Assembly (NCBI RefSeq): GCF_024169315.1
Contig: NZ_JALJWR010000001.1
Span: forward strand, 6,188,501 to 6,252,500
Direction: 5' to 3'
Source: Pseudomonas migulae
Lineage (GTDB): Bacteria; Pseudomonadota; Gammaproteobacteria; Pseudomonadales; Pseudomonadaceae
Length of the DNA stretch: 64,000 nt
The notes beneath the pieces are model-generated. The model was not told the origin of the DNA. It saw only the letters and a program-made list of their open reading frames with translations, and ran no database searches. The position numbers and the translations under genes are program-made. Each line of letters opens with the position of its first letter. Within the stretch, counting starts at the first letter, position 1. Below, one piece after another: positions 9,057 to 19,214 of the stretch.

Positions 9057-10076
9057 ATGGCAACAATCAAGGATGTGGCAGCGCTTGCGGGAATTTCCTA
9101 CACCACGGTTTCCCACGTGGTGAACAAGACCCGGCCGGTCAGTGAAGAGGTACGGGTCAAGGTCGAAGCCGCGATTAAAACTCTCGACTACGTGCCCAGC
9201 GCCGTGGCTCGTTCATTGAAGGCCAAGACCACGGCGACCATTGGCTTGCTGGTGCCCAACAGTCTCAACCCGTACTTCGCCGAACTGGCGCGGGGCATCG
9301 AGGATTACTGCGAGAGAAATGGCTATTGCGTGATTCTCTGCAACTCCGACGACAACCCGGAAAAGCAACGCAGTTACCTGCGCGTGTTGCTGGAAAAGCG
9401 CATTGACGGGCTGATCGTGGCATCGGCCGGCGGTGATGCGGGTCTGGCAGAAGGTCTGGCAGGTGTGCGCACGCCGATGGTCATCGTCGACCGCGGGCTG
9501 GAAGGCGTGAATGCCGACCTGGTGCGCATCGATCACGAGTACGGTGCCTATCTGGCGACCCGCCACCTTTTGGAACTGGGGCATCGGGACATCGCCACCA
9601 TTGGCGGGCCGGCCAGTACCAGCGTGGCGCAGATGCGTCTGGCGGGTTATTGCCGCGCCTTGAAAGAGGCGGGCGTCGAAGTGCCACGCGAACGCATGCT
9701 GGAAAGCGATTTCACCAGCACCGGTGGTTACAGCGCCGCCGCAATCCTGTTGGAGAAGAACCCGCCCAGCGCGATTTTTGCCGGCAACGACATGATCGGC
9801 ATCGGCGTGTTGCGAGCGGCCGCCGAGCGCAATATTCGTGTGCCGAGCGAGCTGTCGGTAATCGGTTTCGACGATATCCAGATGAGCCGTTATGTCTATC
9901 CGGCGCTGACCACCGTGGGCCAGTCGATCCTGCAGCTCGGCGAGATGGCGGCCGGCGTGCTGTTGCGCAGGATCGCCACACCGGACATGGCCACCGATCA
10001 ACGGATCGTGACGCCCAGTATTGTCCTGCGGGAATCGACCGCGCCGCTGGCCGGTGTGTTTGATCACTTCCGTTGA
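9057..10076 (+). CDS. rbsR: LacI-family ribose operon repressor
   Basis: A 339-residue regulator. The N-terminus (ATIKDVAALAGISYTTVSH, residues 2-20) is a LacI-type helix-turn-helix with a hinge helix near residues 48-58; the rest is a periplasmic-binding-protein-like sensor domain with VIGFDDIQMSRYVYPALTTV near the end. Its likely target is the palindrome at 5409-5422. Placement inside the ribose operon means the repressor is co-expressed with transport genes. Confidence 0.92.
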   Translation: MATIKDVAALAGISYTTVSHVVNKTRPVSEEVRVKVEAAIKTLDYVPSAVARSLKAKTTATIGLLVPNSLNPYFAELARGIEDYCERNGYCVILCNSDDNPEKQRSYLRVLLEKRIDGLIVASAGGDAGLAEGLAGVRTPMVIVDRGLEGVNADLVRIDHEYGAYLATRHLLELGHRDIATIGGPASTSVAQMRLAGYCRALKEAGVEVPRERMLESDFTSTGGYSAAAILLEKNPPSAIFAGNDMIGIGVLRAAAERNIRVPSELSVIGFDDIQMSRYVYPALTTVGQSILQLGEMAAGVLLRRIATPDMATDQRIVTPSIVLRESTAPLAGVFDHFR

Positions 10077-10134
10077 AAATCGAAAGCCGATAAACCAAAA
10101 GCACCACTGAAATAGAAATGATGAGTAGCAATGT

Positions 10135-11052
10135 ATGCCAGCAAAAGTAGTGGTGATAGGCAGCCTGAATATGGATCTGGTGACTCGCGCGTCGCGGTTG
10201 CCCCGTGGCGGTGAAACGCTGATCGGCGAATCGTTTGCCACAGTATCCGGCGGCAAGGGCGCCAATCAGGCGGTGGCTGCGGCGCGACTGGGGGCGCAGG
10301 TGTCGATGGTCGGTTGCGTGGGCAGCGACGCCTATGGCGTGGAACTGCGCGAGGCATTGTTGGCCGACCGCATCGATTGCCAGGCAGTCAGCATCGTCGA
10401 CGGTGCCAGCGGCGTGGCGTTGATCGTGGTGGATGACAACAGCCAGAACGCAATCGTCATCGTCGCCGGTGCCAATGGGGCGCTGACACCCGAAGTGATC
10501 GATCGCTTTGACGCGGTACTGCAGGCGGCAGATGTGATCATCTGTCAGTTGGAAGTGCCGGATGCCACGGTCGGACATGCGCTCAAGCGCGGTCGAGCAC
10601 TGGGCAAAACCGTGATTCTCAACCCGGCGCCAGCCAGTCGTCCGTTGCCGGCAGATTGGTACGCCGCCATCGATTACCTGATCCCGAACGAAAGCGAAGC
10701 CACGGCGCTGAGCGGTTTGCCGGTGGATTCCCTGGCAACTGCCGAAACCGCGGCGACCCGGCTGATTGCCATGGGCGCGGGTAAAGTCATCATCACCCTG
10801 GGCGCCCAGGGCTCACTGTTTGCCAATGGCAAAAGCTTCGAGCATTTTCCGGCGCCGAAGGTAAAAGCGGTCGATACCACGGCGGCTGGCGACACCTTTG
10901 TCGGTGGTTTCGCCGCCGCGCTGGCGGCCGGCGAAAACGAGGGTGAAGCGATTCGTTTCGGTCAGGTGGCTGCCGCACTGTCGGTGACCCGTGCAGGCGC
11001 GCAACCCTCGATTCCTGATTTGTCCGATGTACAGGCCTTTAAAACCCCATGA
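10135..11052 (+). CDS. rbsK: ribokinase
   Basis: A 305-residue PfkB-family kinase that phosphorylates D-ribose at O5. It shows the N-terminal signature [17 protein letters not shown] (about 38-54) and the C-terminal signature with the catalytic base, [16 protein letters not shown] (about 245-260; the Asp of AGDT). Length is typical. The ATG at 10135 has only a weak GAG upstream. It overlaps rbsD by 4 bases. Confidence 0.95.
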   Translation: MPAKVVVIGSLNMDLVTRASRLPRGGETLIGESFATVSGGKGANQAVAAARLGAQVSMVGCVGSDAYGVELREALLADRIDCQAVSIVDGASGVALIVVDDNSQNAIVIVAGANGALTPEVIDRFDAVLQAADVIICQLEVPDATVGHALKRGRALGKTVILNPAPASRPLPADWYAAIDYLIPNESEATALSGLPVDSLATAETAATRLIAMGAGKVIITLGAQGSLFANGKSFEHFPAPKVKAVDTTAAGDTFVGGFAAALAAGENEGEAIRFGQVAAALSVTRAGAQPSIPDLSDVQAFKTP

Positions 11053-11453
11053 AGAAGACACCACTGCTCAACGTCGCGCTGTCGCGACTGATTGCTTCCC
11101 TGGGCCACGGCGACATGGTCGTGATTGGCGACGCCGGTCTGCCGGTGCCGCCGGGCGTCGAACTGATCGATCTGGCGCTGACTCACGGTATTCCGGATTT
11201 CATCAGCACGTTGAATGTCGTGCTCAGCGAAATGCAGGTCGAAAGCCACGTGTTGGCCCGGGAGATCCTGGACAAGCAACCGTCGGCGCTGGTCACGCTG
11301 GACGAACTGAATACCGAAGGCGCACTGGGGCAGCGTGAGCTGCTCAGTCATGATCAATTCAAGGTTTTGAGCCGACAGGCGCGGGCGATTGTTCGTACAG
11401 GCGAATGCCAGCCGTACTGCAACATCGTGCTGGTGGCCGGGGTCACGTTCTGA
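11049..11453 (+). CDS. rbsD: D-ribose pyranase
   Basis: A 134-residue protein that interconverts pyranose and furanose forms of ribose so that RbsK receives the furanose. The catalytic histidine is His20 in [15 protein letters not shown], and the C-terminal EFxx-type region ends [17 protein letters not shown], where the Tyr (YCNI) is the conserved active-site tyrosine. The start overlaps rbsK (ATGA). It completes a full rbsBACRKD unit. Confidence 0.94.
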   Translation: MKKTPLLNVALSRLIASLGHGDMVVIGDAGLPVPPGVELIDLALTHGIPDFISTLNVVLSEMQVESHVLAREILDKQPSALVTLDELNTEGALGQRELLSHDQFKVLSRQARAIVRTGECQPYCNIVLVAGVTF

Positions 11454-11496
11454 TTCGCCATTGTCTCTCTGTTTTCCCACGCACAAGGAGTGCGCT

Positions 11497-12525
11497 ATGC
11501 ACCGCTATGCTCAGAAACTGCACCACCTGCTCCGGAGTCTGCTGCTTTTGTCCTTGATAACCGCAACAAGCGCCCAGGCGGCGGAAAAGATCGACCTGAT
11601 CATCGACACCGACCCAGGTGCCGATGACGTGGTGGCCTTGCTGTTTGCCCTGGCATCGCCGGAAGAATTGAACATCCGCGCGCTGACCACCGTCGCGGGT
11701 AACGTTCGCCTGGACAAGACGTCGCGTAATGCGCGGTTGGCCCGCGAATGGGCAGGGCGCGAAGACGTGCCGGTGTATGCCGGTGCGCCGAAACCGCTGA
11801 TGCGCACGCCGATCTATGCCGAGAACATTCATGGCAAGGAAGGTCTGTCGGGCGTCGCCGTGCATGAGCCGAAGAAAGGCCTGGCCAAGGGTAATGCAGT
11901 CAATTACCTGATCGATACCTTGAAAGCCGCCAAGCCCCACAGCATCACCATTGCCATGCTCGGTCCGCAGACCAACCTGGCCCTGGCGCTGATCCAGGAA
12001 CCTGACATCGTCCAGGGCATCAAGGAAGTGGTGATCATGGGTGGTGCGCACTTCAATGGCGGCAACATCACCCCTGTGGCTGAATTCAACCTGTTCGCTG
12101 ACCCGCAGGCGGCGGAAGTGGTGCTGAAAAGTGGCGTCAAACTGACGTATCTGCCGCTGGACGTGACCCACAAGGTTCTCACCAGCGAAGCGCGCCTGAA
12201 GCAGATCGCCGCGCTGAACAACAACGCCAGCAAGCTGGTGAGCGATATTCTCAACGAATACGTCAAAGGCGACATGGAGCACTACGGTCTTCCGGGAGGC
12301 CCGGTGCATGACGCGACGGTCATTGCCTACCTGCTCAAGCCCGAGCTGTTCACTGGCCGCTCGGTCAATGTGGTGGTTGATAGCCGCGAGGGCCCGACAT
12401 TCGGTCAAACCATCGTCGACTGGTATGACGGCCTGAAAGCGCCGAAGAACGCTTTCTGGGTTGAAAGCGGCGACGCCCAGGGTTTCTTCGACCTGCTGAC
12501 CCAGCGTCTGGCACGCCTGAAGTAA
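11497..12525 (+). CDS. secreted (periplasmic) nucleoside hydrolase
   Basis: A 342-residue inosine/uridine-preferring nucleoside hydrolase. A signal peptide (residues 1-28, ending AQA) precedes the calcium-site motif IIDTDPGADDVVAL (Asp37, Asp39, Asp43, Asp44). The conserved GPQTNLALAL and the C-terminal HDATVIAYLL-type histidine motif are also present. It would release free ribose from nucleosides outside the cytoplasm. AAGGAG precedes the ATG at 11497; a longer frame from 11389 overlaps rbsD and would bury the signal peptide. It follows rbsD by 43 bases with no terminator, so it probably feeds the ribose transporter. Confidence 0.9.
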   Translation: MHRYAQKLHHLLRSLLLLSLITATSAQAAEKIDLIIDTDPGADDVVALLFALASPEELNIRALTTVAGNVRLDKTSRNARLAREWAGREDVPVYAGAPKPLMRTPIYAENIHGKEGLSGVAVHEPKKGLAKGNAVNYLIDTLKAAKPHSITIAMLGPQTNLALALIQEPDIVQGIKEVVIMGGAHFNGGNITPVAEFNLFADPQAAEVVLKSGVKLTYLPLDVTHKVLTSEARLKQIAALNNNASKLVSDILNEYVKGDMEHYGLPGGPVHDATVIAYLLKPELFTGRSVNVVVDSREGPTFGQTIVDWYDGLKAPKNAFWVESGDAQGFFDLLTQRLARLK

Positions 12526-12558
12526 GATTCACGCCCGCAGGTGCCAGCCTGCGGGATT

Positions 12559-12771
12559 TCACTCCCTTTCGTTGTATTCGGCGCCCTTGTAGTCGGCCGG
12601 GTACTTCTCGAACACCTGCGCGATGAAGGATTGCGCCGCTTCAGTCCCCAGCTCCTTGACCAATAGATCGATACCAATGATTGCCAACTCTTCCGGGCTG
12701 CCCGGGCTGTAGGAGCTATGACCTTGCGGCCATTTGGCTTTGATGTCGGCGTCGATGCTTACGGTGGTCAT
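12559..12771 (-). CDS. small hypothetical protein
   Basis: A 70-residue acidic, probably helical protein (MTTVSIDADIKAKWPQ at the N-terminus, ELAIIGIDLLVKEL in the middle). I do not recognise it. The frame remains open upstream to 12987 but that part overlaps the divergent gene. It is convergent with the nucleoside hydrolase gene. Confidence 0.55.
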   Translation of the reverse strand: MTTVSIDADIKAKWPQGHSSYSPGSPEELAIIGIDLLVKELGTEAAQSFIAQVFEKYPADYKGAEYNERE

Positions 12772-12861
12772 GATGGCGCTCGTGAATTCGGGAAAGTCTG
12801 AGTGTGAGTTAACCATTTTGCCGGACGTTTGGCACTCCGACTTAGGCATGAGGGGAGGGCT

Positions 12862-13209
12862 ATGCGACACTTGGTCTTTGATGGATTTTTCAAGGACAGC
12901 GCTGTGCAGATCGATTTGAACACCCCTGACGGCTTGACCCTTGAAGCGGTGCGCCAGTTGCTGGCCAGTGCCAGCGATGATGAGCACACTCAGTTGCGGG
13001 TCACTAAGGGCGGCATCGCTTACATTTCATCGGGCGTCGTGGGCGGCACCGACATCGGTGGTCTGCTGTTTCGTCTGGAGACATGGGCCAAGGGGTCTGG
13101 ATATGTAGGATTGGTCGCGGCCAGTGACGAGGTCTGGGTCATGCAGATCTTCAATGCGCTTAAAGAAAATTGGCCGACACCACCGTTCGACTACATCGAC
13201 ATTTATTGA
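12862..13209 (+). CDS. hypothetical protein
   Basis: A 115-residue soluble protein with regular alpha/beta alternation: a Leu-rich helix near residues 25-45, then ISSGVVGGTDIGGLLFRLETW, and a C-terminal strand-helix ending FDYIDIY. It has no signal peptide or membrane segment, and I cannot name a family. AGGGGAGGG directly upstream supports ATG 12862. It is divergent from the small gene at 12559-12771 with about 90 bases between them. Confidence 0.65.
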   Translation: MRHLVFDGFFKDSAVQIDLNTPDGLTLEAVRQLLASASDDEHTQLRVTKGGIAYISSGVVGGTDIGGLLFRLETWAKGSGYVGLVAASDEVWVMQIFNALKENWPTPPFDYIDIY

Positions 13210-13374
13210 GTGCTGTTCATATTCAGTCACGATTGAGGGATGAACGGCCGGGAATGCTCAGGCAAACTCGCCGATTGTGCGGATCGAGGGTAGGGTGAAA
13301 GCGCTGCCTGTGAAACCAAATGCCAGATTGGCGGTCGCACGATCTCAGCTTAACTATTGAAAAAAGGAGGCTTC

Positions 13375-13695
13375 ATGCCTTGGAAGCTCGCGTCATTGGG
13401 TACTTTGTTGGCCGCTAGCCTGCTGGCAGGTTGCAGCAGTACGTCCACCGAGTCGGCAACAGACCCTGTCACGACGACTGATACCGGTCACAGCCGCTGC
13501 GAAGCAAAGGCTGCCGAATTCACCATTGGCAAAAAGGCTTCGCCTGAACTGCTGGAGCAGGCGCGCGTTCGCGCTGGCGCGCAGAATGCCCGTATCCTCA
13601 AGCCGAACGATATGGTGACCCTGGAGTACCGTTCCGATCGCCTGAACCTGAACACCGATGACAAGCTGGTGATCACGCGCGTCAACTGCGGCTGA
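13375..13695 (+). CDS. I78-type peptidase inhibitor lipoprotein
   Basis: A 106-residue lipoprotein. The lipobox LAGC gives the acylated Cys at residue 20. After a Ser/Thr-rich linker come CEAKAAEFTIGKKASPELLEQAR and the C-terminal VTLEYRSDRLNLNTDDKLVITRVNCG. The ARxxxGAxxxRxxxPxxxxTxxYRxDRLNxxxD pattern with two flanking cysteines is the peptidase inhibitor I78 family (aspergillus elastase inhibitor type). AAGGAGG precedes the ATG. It is monocistronic, ending at a bidirectional terminator. Confidence 0.82.
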   Translation: MPWKLASLGTLLAASLLAGCSSTSTESATDPVTTTDTGHSRCEAKAAEFTIGKKASPELLEQARVRAGAQNARILKPNDMVTLEYRSDRLNLNTDDKLVITRVNCG

Positions 13696-13721
13696 GGCCG
13701 CCAGGCTTTTGCTTCACCCAT

Positions 13722-13753
13722 AAAAAACCCCGTCACATGGACGGGGTTTTTTT
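13722..13753. terminator. bidirectional Rho-independent terminator
   Basis: AAAAAACCCCGTC pairs with GACGGGGTTTTTT around a 5-base loop. A-run and T-run on opposite sides serve the inhibitor gene (+) and the cold-shock gene (-). Confidence 0.92.
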
Positions 13754-13767
13754 AGTGCGCCTGGAAA

Positions 13768-13980
13768 TTACTCTGGGCGAACTTGAGCAGCTTGCATACC
13801 CTTTTGGCCTTTCTCAGCCACGAAGGAAACGGTCTGGCCTTCTTTCAGGCTTTTGAAACCGTCGCTTTCGATAGCTTTGAAGTGTACGAACAGGTCGTCA
13901 CCGCCACCTTGAGGAGTGATGAAGCCGAAGCCTTTTTCATCGTTGAACCATTTAACGGTGCCGGTTTGGCGATTAGACAT
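13768..13980 (-). CDS. cold-shock protein (CspA family, CapB-like)
   Basis: A 70-residue cold-shock domain protein that binds single-stranded nucleic acid and acts as an RNA chaperone. RNP1 (KGFGFITP) and RNP2 (DLFVHFKAI) are intact. The sequence is close to CapB of Pseudomonas as I remember it. The ATG at 13980 fits the usual N-terminus [12 protein letters not shown]; the frame upstream to 14109 is unrelated. A leader of more than 150 bases precedes it. Confidence 0.93.
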   Translation of the reverse strand: MSNRQTGTVKWFNDEKGFGFITPQGGGDDLFVHFKAIESDGFKSLKEGQTVSFVAEKGQKGMQAAQVRPE

Positions 13981-14130
13981 GGTGTATCTCCAAGAAACAT
14001 ATATTTTCAGTAGTACTGTGCTGCTCAGGCCAACTGGGCACACCGGGGTATCATAGTCGAAATGTTCGCTTTGGGAGCCCCCCGGACGTGCTGTTTGCCT
14101 TGCAGTCACGCTTTCTTTGTTGCTTGATGT

Positions 14131-14163
14131 GGCTGAAAGCCCCGTTTTAAAAGGCTTTCAGCC
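14131..14163. other. perfect hairpin upstream of the cold-shock gene
   Basis: GGCTGAAAGCC and GGCTTTCAGCC form an 11-bp perfect stem with an 11-base loop, about 150 bases upstream of the cold-shock start. It could be part of the structured 5' leader common to cold-shock mRNAs, or a second terminator for the gene at 14273-14575. Confidence 0.45.
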
Positions 14164-14174
14164 GAAAGTAAAGA

Positions 14175-14224
14175 CGATAAAAAAAGCTGTAAAACCTGCA
14201 TAAATTGTACGAAAAACAGCTTTT
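14175..14224 (-). terminator. candidate terminator of the 14273-14575 gene
   Basis: On the minus strand AAAAGCTGT pairs with ACAGCTTTT around a 25-base loop and is followed by further T residues. It lies about 50 bases beyond the stop codon. Confidence 0.5.
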
Positions 14225-14272
14225 CGGGGGCTTTTCATCGGCTGTCGGGGCCTTCAAAGCGTCCTTTCGGGC

Positions 14273-14575
14273 TTATTTTTTCGCTTTGGGATCGGCTTTG
14301 CAGGACGCGATTTGGGTCAGTGCTTTTTGTTTCAGGGCGTCGCTGGCCTTGTTGTCCATCAATGCCTGAATGTCGCTGGCCGGGTACGACTTGATCGCAT
14401 CGGCGCCGCAAGCGCAGTGGGATTTTGCCGCCGCTGCGCCAATCTGCGGAGTCGCGGCCTGGGTGCATTGAGCCATGTATTTCTCGCGCTCGCCCTTCGG
14501 CCAATCGGCATGGGCGGCCAGCGGCAGCAGCAGGACGATGGGGGCGACTACTGCGAACAAACGATTCAGACGCAT
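14273..14575 (-). CDS. hypothetical periplasmic protein
   Basis: A 100-residue protein with a signal peptide (residues 1-24, ending AAHA). The mature part has four cysteines (AQCTQAAT, SHCACGAD, ASCKAD) spaced as two possible disulfides in a helical bundle and ends in a Lys-rich tail. I recognise the pattern from small exported proteins of pseudomonads but not a function. AAGGAG stands 9 bases before the ATG. The gene is divergent from thrS. Confidence 0.72.
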   Translation of the reverse strand: MRLNRLFAVVAPIVLLLPLAAHADWPKGEREKYMAQCTQAATPQIGAAAAKSHCACGADAIKSYPASDIQALMDNKASDALKQKALTQIASCKADPKAKK

Positions 14576-14835
14576 GCTGGGATGCTCCTTGTGGGTCAAT
14601 GTCTTGTTATCTGAGGGGTAAAACCGGGTTCAAGTTCATCACTCTGGCATAAAAACACCTGATTTGCCCTCGCGGAAAACCCGGCACGGCGACGACCGTT
14701 CATCTGTGCTAGCATGCCCCGCTCGGGTATTTGCAAGCTCCGGATGACCTTCAGTCCCGGCGGCGGCAGATGTTCGAATAACCCTGATTTGAATCCCAGT
14801 CACTCTGGTTCGGTTTTCCGGTTGGCCGCAAGGCT

Positions 14836-14929
14836 CCTGCCGCTGTAAGGCAGGCGTTCGTCATTGAATGGCCTGGACCGGATCTTGTACTGGCTCATCC
14901 CAACCCACGTGACCTTTGGTAGGGGTCAC
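14836..14929 (+). promoter_or_regulatory. thrS leader with two anticodon-arm-like hairpins
   Basis: Hairpin 1 (14836-14854) has the stem CCTGCC/GGCAGG with a 7-base loop GCUGUAA, so UGU sits at the anticodon position followed by AA. Hairpin 2 (14909-14929) has the stem GTGACC/GGTCAC with loop UUUGGUAGG, so GGU follows a U and precedes an A. UGU and GGU are both threonine anticodons. Hairpin 2 ends just before AGGAGAGGAGG and the thrS start. In E. coli, ThrRS represses its own mRNA through two anticodon-like arms in the leader; this arrangement is similar. Residues 14576-14835 show no gene. Confidence 0.55.
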
Positions 14930-14948
14930 CACTAGGAGAGGAGGCGCC

Positions 14949-16871
14949 ATGCCAACTATTACTCTTCCCGACGGCAGTCAACGTTCATTCGATCACCCGG
15001 TTTCCGTAGCCGAGGTCGCCGCATCCATTGGTGCAGGTCTGGCCAAGGCCACCGTGGCCGGCAAGGTCGATGGCAAGCTGGTCGACGCCAGTGACATCAT
15101 CAGCGCCGACGCTACGCTGCAAATCATCACGCCAAAGGATGAAGAGGGGCTGGAGATCATTCGCCACTCTTGCGCCCACCTGGTTGGCCACGCGGTCAAG
15201 CAGCTGTACCCTACCGCCAAAATGGTCATCGGTCCGGTCATTGACGAAGGCTTCTATTACGACATCGCCTTCGAGCGTCCTTTTACTCCGGACGACCTGG
15301 CCGCCATCGAACAGCGCATGCAGCAGCTGATCGAAAAAGATTACGACGTGATCAAGAAAGTCACTCCGCGCGCGGAAGTGATAGAAGTGTTCAAGGCTCG
15401 CGGCGAAGACTACAAGCTGCGCCTGGTCGAGGACATGCCGAACGAGCAGGCCATGGGCCTGTACTATCACGAAGAATACGTCGACATGTGCCGCGGTCCG
15501 CACGTGCCGAACACGCGTTTCCTGAAATCCTTCAAGCTGACCAAGTTGTCCGGCGCCTACTGGCGCGGCGATGCCAAGAACGAGCAATTGCAGCGCGTCT
15601 ACGGCACCGCATGGGCTGACAAAAAGCAGCTGGCGGCTTACATCCAGCGCATCGAAGAAGCTGAAAAGCGCGATCACCGCAAGATCGGCAAGCGCCTGGG
15701 CCTGTTCCACACCCAGGAAGAGTCGCCGGGCATGGTGTTCTGGCACCCGAACGGCTGGACGTTGTACCAGGTGCTCGAGCAGTACATGCGCAAGGTTCAG
15801 CGTGACCACGGCTACCTGGAGATCAAGACTCCACAAGTCGTTGACCGAAGCCTGTGGGAGAAATCCGGGCACTGGGCCAACTACGCCGACAACATGTTCA
15901 CCACTCAGTCGGAAAACCGCGACTACGCCATCAAGCCGATGAACTGCCCTTGCCACGTGCAAGTGTTCAATCAGGGCCTGAAAAGCTACCGCGAGTTGCC
16001 GATGCGCCTGGCGGAATTCGGTGCCTGCCACCGTAACGAGCCATCGGGTGCGCTGCACGGCATCATGCGTGTGCGTGCGTTCACTCAGGATGACGCCCAC
16101 ATCTTCTGCACCGAAGAGCAGATGCAGGCCGAATCCGCTGCATTCATCAAGCTGACCATGGACGTCTACGCCGACTTCGGCTTCAAAGACGTCGAGATGA
16201 AGCTGTCCACTCGTCCGGAAAAACGCGTCGGTTCCGACGAGCTGTGGGATCGCGCCGAAGCTGCATTGGCTGCAGCCCTTGACAGCGCTGGCCTGCCGTA
16301 CGATCTGCAGCCGGGCGAGGGTGCGTTCTACGGTCCGAAGATCGAGTTCTCGCTGAAAGATTGCCTCGGTCGCGTCTGGCAGTGTGGTACCCTGCAGCTC
16401 GATTTTAACCTGCCTGTCCGTCTGGGAGCCGAATACGTCTCCGAAGACAACAGTCGCAAGCACCCGGTTATGTTGCACCGGGCGATCCTCGGATCCTTCG
16501 AACGTTTCGTCGGCATCCTGATCGAGCACTACGAGGGTGCATTCCCTGCGTGGCTGGCTCCGACCCAGGCAGTGATCATGAACATCACTGACAAACAGGC
16601 CGATTTTGCCGCCGAGGTTGAAAAAACTCTCAACGAAAGCGGATTTCGTGCCAAGTCTGACTTGAGAAATGAAAAGATCGGCTTTAAAATCCGCGAGCAT
16701 ACTTTGCTCAAGGTTCCCTATCTCTTGGTTATCGGAGATCGGGAAGTCGAGATGCAGACTGTCGCTGTGCGTACTCGTGAAGGTGCTGACCAGGGCTCGA
16801 TGCCCGTCGCCCAGTTCGCTGAGTTTCTCGCGCAAGCGGTTTCCCGGCGTGGTCGCCCAGATTCGGAGTAA
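14949..16871 (+). CDS. thrS: threonyl-tRNA synthetase
   Basis: A 640-residue class II synthetase. It has the N-terminal TGS domain ([13 protein letters not shown], residues 2-60), the editing domain with [10 protein letters not shown] and a downstream Cys/His set, the catalytic core with [10 protein letters not shown] and [14 protein letters not shown], and a C-terminal anticodon-binding domain. Start ATG 14949 follows AGGAGAGGAGG; an in-frame codon at 14916 would disturb the leader hairpin. It heads the thrS-infC-rpmI-rplT cluster, and its stop overlaps the likely infC start. Confidence 0.97.
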   Translation: MPTITLPDGSQRSFDHPVSVAEVAASIGAGLAKATVAGKVDGKLVDASDIISADATLQIITPKDEEGLEIIRHSCAHLVGHAVKQLYPTAKMVIGPVIDEGFYYDIAFERPFTPDDLAAIEQRMQQLIEKDYDVIKKVTPRAEVIEVFKARGEDYKLRLVEDMPNEQAMGLYYHEEYVDMCRGPHVPNTRFLKSFKLTKLSGAYWRGDAKNEQLQRVYGTAWADKKQLAAYIQRIEEAEKRDHRKIGKRLGLFHTQEESPGMVFWHPNGWTLYQVLEQYMRKVQRDHGYLEIKTPQVVDRSLWEKSGHWANYADNMFTTQSENRDYAIKPMNCPCHVQVFNQGLKSYRELPMRLAEFGACHRNEPSGALHGIMRVRAFTQDDAHIFCTEEQMQAESAAFIKLTMDVYADFGFKDVEMKLSTRPEKRVGSDELWDRAEAALAAALDSAGLPYDLQPGEGAFYGPKIEFSLKDCLGRVWQCGTLQLDFNLPVRLGAEYVSEDNSRKHPVMLHRAILGSFERFVGILIEHYEGAFPAWLAPTQAVIMNITDKQADFAAEVEKTLNESGFRAKSDLRNEKIGFKIREHTLLKVPYLLVIGDREVEMQTVAVRTREGADQGSMPVAQFAEFLAQAVSRRGRPDSE

Positions 16872-17422
16872 TTATTATTAAGCGTGAAATGAGACAAGAT
16901 AAACGAGCTGCACCGAAAGCCCCGATCAACGAGAATATCTCGGCACGCGAGGTTCGGTTAATTGGGGCTGAAGGTGAACAGCTTGGGATTGTGTCAATTG
17001 AAGACGCGCTTCTTAAGGCTGAAGAGGCCAAGCTGGATTTGGTGGAGATTTCCGCCGATGCAGTACCCCCTGTTTGCAAACTGATGGACTACGGCAAATC
17101 GATCTTCGAAAAGAAGAAGCAGATTGCCGCGGCCAAGAAAAACCAGAAGCAGATTCAGGTTAAAGAAATCAAGTTTCGTCCAGGGACGGAGGAAGGGGAT
17201 TACCAGGTAAAACTGCGCAACCTGGTACGTTTCCTGAGTGATGGGGACAGGGCCAAGGTATCCTTGCGATTCCGCGGCCGTGAGATGGCCCACCAGGAGC
17301 TGGGGATGGAACTCCTCAAGCGAGTTGAAGGTGACTTGCTCGAGTACGGTTCGGTCGAACAGCATCCTAAGATGGAAGGACGCCAGCTGATCATGGTCAT
17401 CGCCCCGAAAAAGAAGAAGTAA
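16871..17422 (+). CDS. infC: translation initiation factor IF-3, non-AUG start
   Basis: IF-3 binds the 30S subunit and checks start-codon pairing. The protein has the N-domain ([19 protein letters not shown]), the basic linker ([17 protein letters not shown]) and the C-domain ([16 protein letters not shown] ... APKKKK). The first in-frame ATG (16889) lies within the conserved [12 protein letters not shown] region, so the start is probably one of three consecutive ATT codons at 16871, 16874 and 16877. GGAG at 16865-16868 best fits 16874 or 16877; 16871 gives the 183-residue form I remember for Pseudomonas. A rare AUU start underlies infC autoregulation in E. coli. Confidence 0.93.
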   Translation: MIIKREMRQDKRAAPKAPINENISAREVRLIGAEGEQLGIVSIEDALLKAEEAKLDLVEISADAVPPVCKLMDYGKSIFEKKKQIAAAKKNQKQIQVKEIKFRPGTEEGDYQVKLRNLVRFLSDGDRAKVSLRFRGREMAHQELGMELLKRVEGDLLEYGSVEQHPKMEGRQLIMVIAPKKKK

Positions 17423-17482
17423 TCATCAGGGCACGGCAGGCCTTCTGATTATGTTTATCAACTGAATGCGGAGTATCCGAAC

Positions 17483-17677
17483 ATGCCAAAAATGAAAACG
17501 AAAAGTGGTGCTGCTAAGCGGTTTCTGAAAACTGCTAACGGTATCAAGCACAAGCACGCTTTCAAGAGCCACATCCTGACTAAAATGTCGACCAAGCGTA
17601 AGCGTCAACTGCGCGGTAGCAGCTTGCTGCATCCGTCTGACGTGGCAAAAGTCGAGCGCATGCTGCGCCTTCGTTAA
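17483..17677 (+). CDS. rpmI: 50S ribosomal protein L35
   Basis: A 64-residue, very basic protein with the typical [19 protein letters not shown] start and the [15 protein letters not shown] region. It lies 60 bases after infC and 28 before rplT, the conserved order. Expression is usually co-regulated by L20. Confidence 0.97.
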   Translation: MPKMKTKSGAAKRFLKTANGIKHKHAFKSHILTKMSTKRKRQLRGSSLLHPSDVAKVERMLRLR

Positions 17678-17705
17678 TTTTAGTCAAGAATAGAGGAAGT
17701 AACTC

Positions 17706-18062
17706 ATGGCTCGTGTAAAGCGTGGCGTCATTGCCCGTAAACGTCACAAAAAAATTCTGAAACTTGCTAAAGGCTACTACGGCGCTCGCTCGCGCGTATT
17801 CCGTGTTGCCAAGCAAGCGGTAATCAAGGCAGGCCAATACGCCTACCGTGACCGTCGTCAGAAAAAACGTCAGTTCCGCGCTCTGTGGATCGCTCGTATC
17901 AACGCTGGTGCACGTATCAACGGTCTGTCCTACAGCCGTTTCATCGCCGGCCTGAAAAAAGCGTCCATCGAGATCGACCGTAAGGTTCTGGCTGATCTGG
18001 CAGTGAACGAAAAAGCGGCGTTTGCTGCGATTGTCGAGAAAGCTAAAGCCACCTTGGCTTAA
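17706..18062 (+). CDS. rplT: 50S ribosomal protein L20
   Basis: A 118-residue basic ribosomal protein ([18 protein letters not shown] at the N-terminus, globular C-domain with [13 protein letters not shown]). It is an early 23S rRNA assembly protein and in E. coli represses rpmI-rplT translation. GAGGAAGT precedes the ATG. Confidence 0.97.
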   Translation: MARVKRGVIARKRHKKILKLAKGYYGARSRVFRVAKQAVIKAGQYAYRDRRQKKRQFRALWIARINAGARINGLSYSRFIAGLKKASIEIDRKVLADLAVNEKAAFAAIVEKAKATLA

Positions 18063-18120
18063 GTACCCCCGACAGTCACCCGGCCTCACCTCTGTGGGGC
18101 CAGGTGTTAAACGTCATAAA

Positions 18121-19188
<1,068 letters not shown>

Positions 19189-19214
19189 TCGTAACGAATT
19201 CTTAGGAGAGCAGG

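Noticed and set aside
14720..14880. Cobalamin-riboswitch-like segment upstream of thrS (CCGCTGTAAGG)
   Set aside because: No B12 box or other core elements are present, and thrS has no link to cobalamin; the hairpin fits an anticodon-like arm better.
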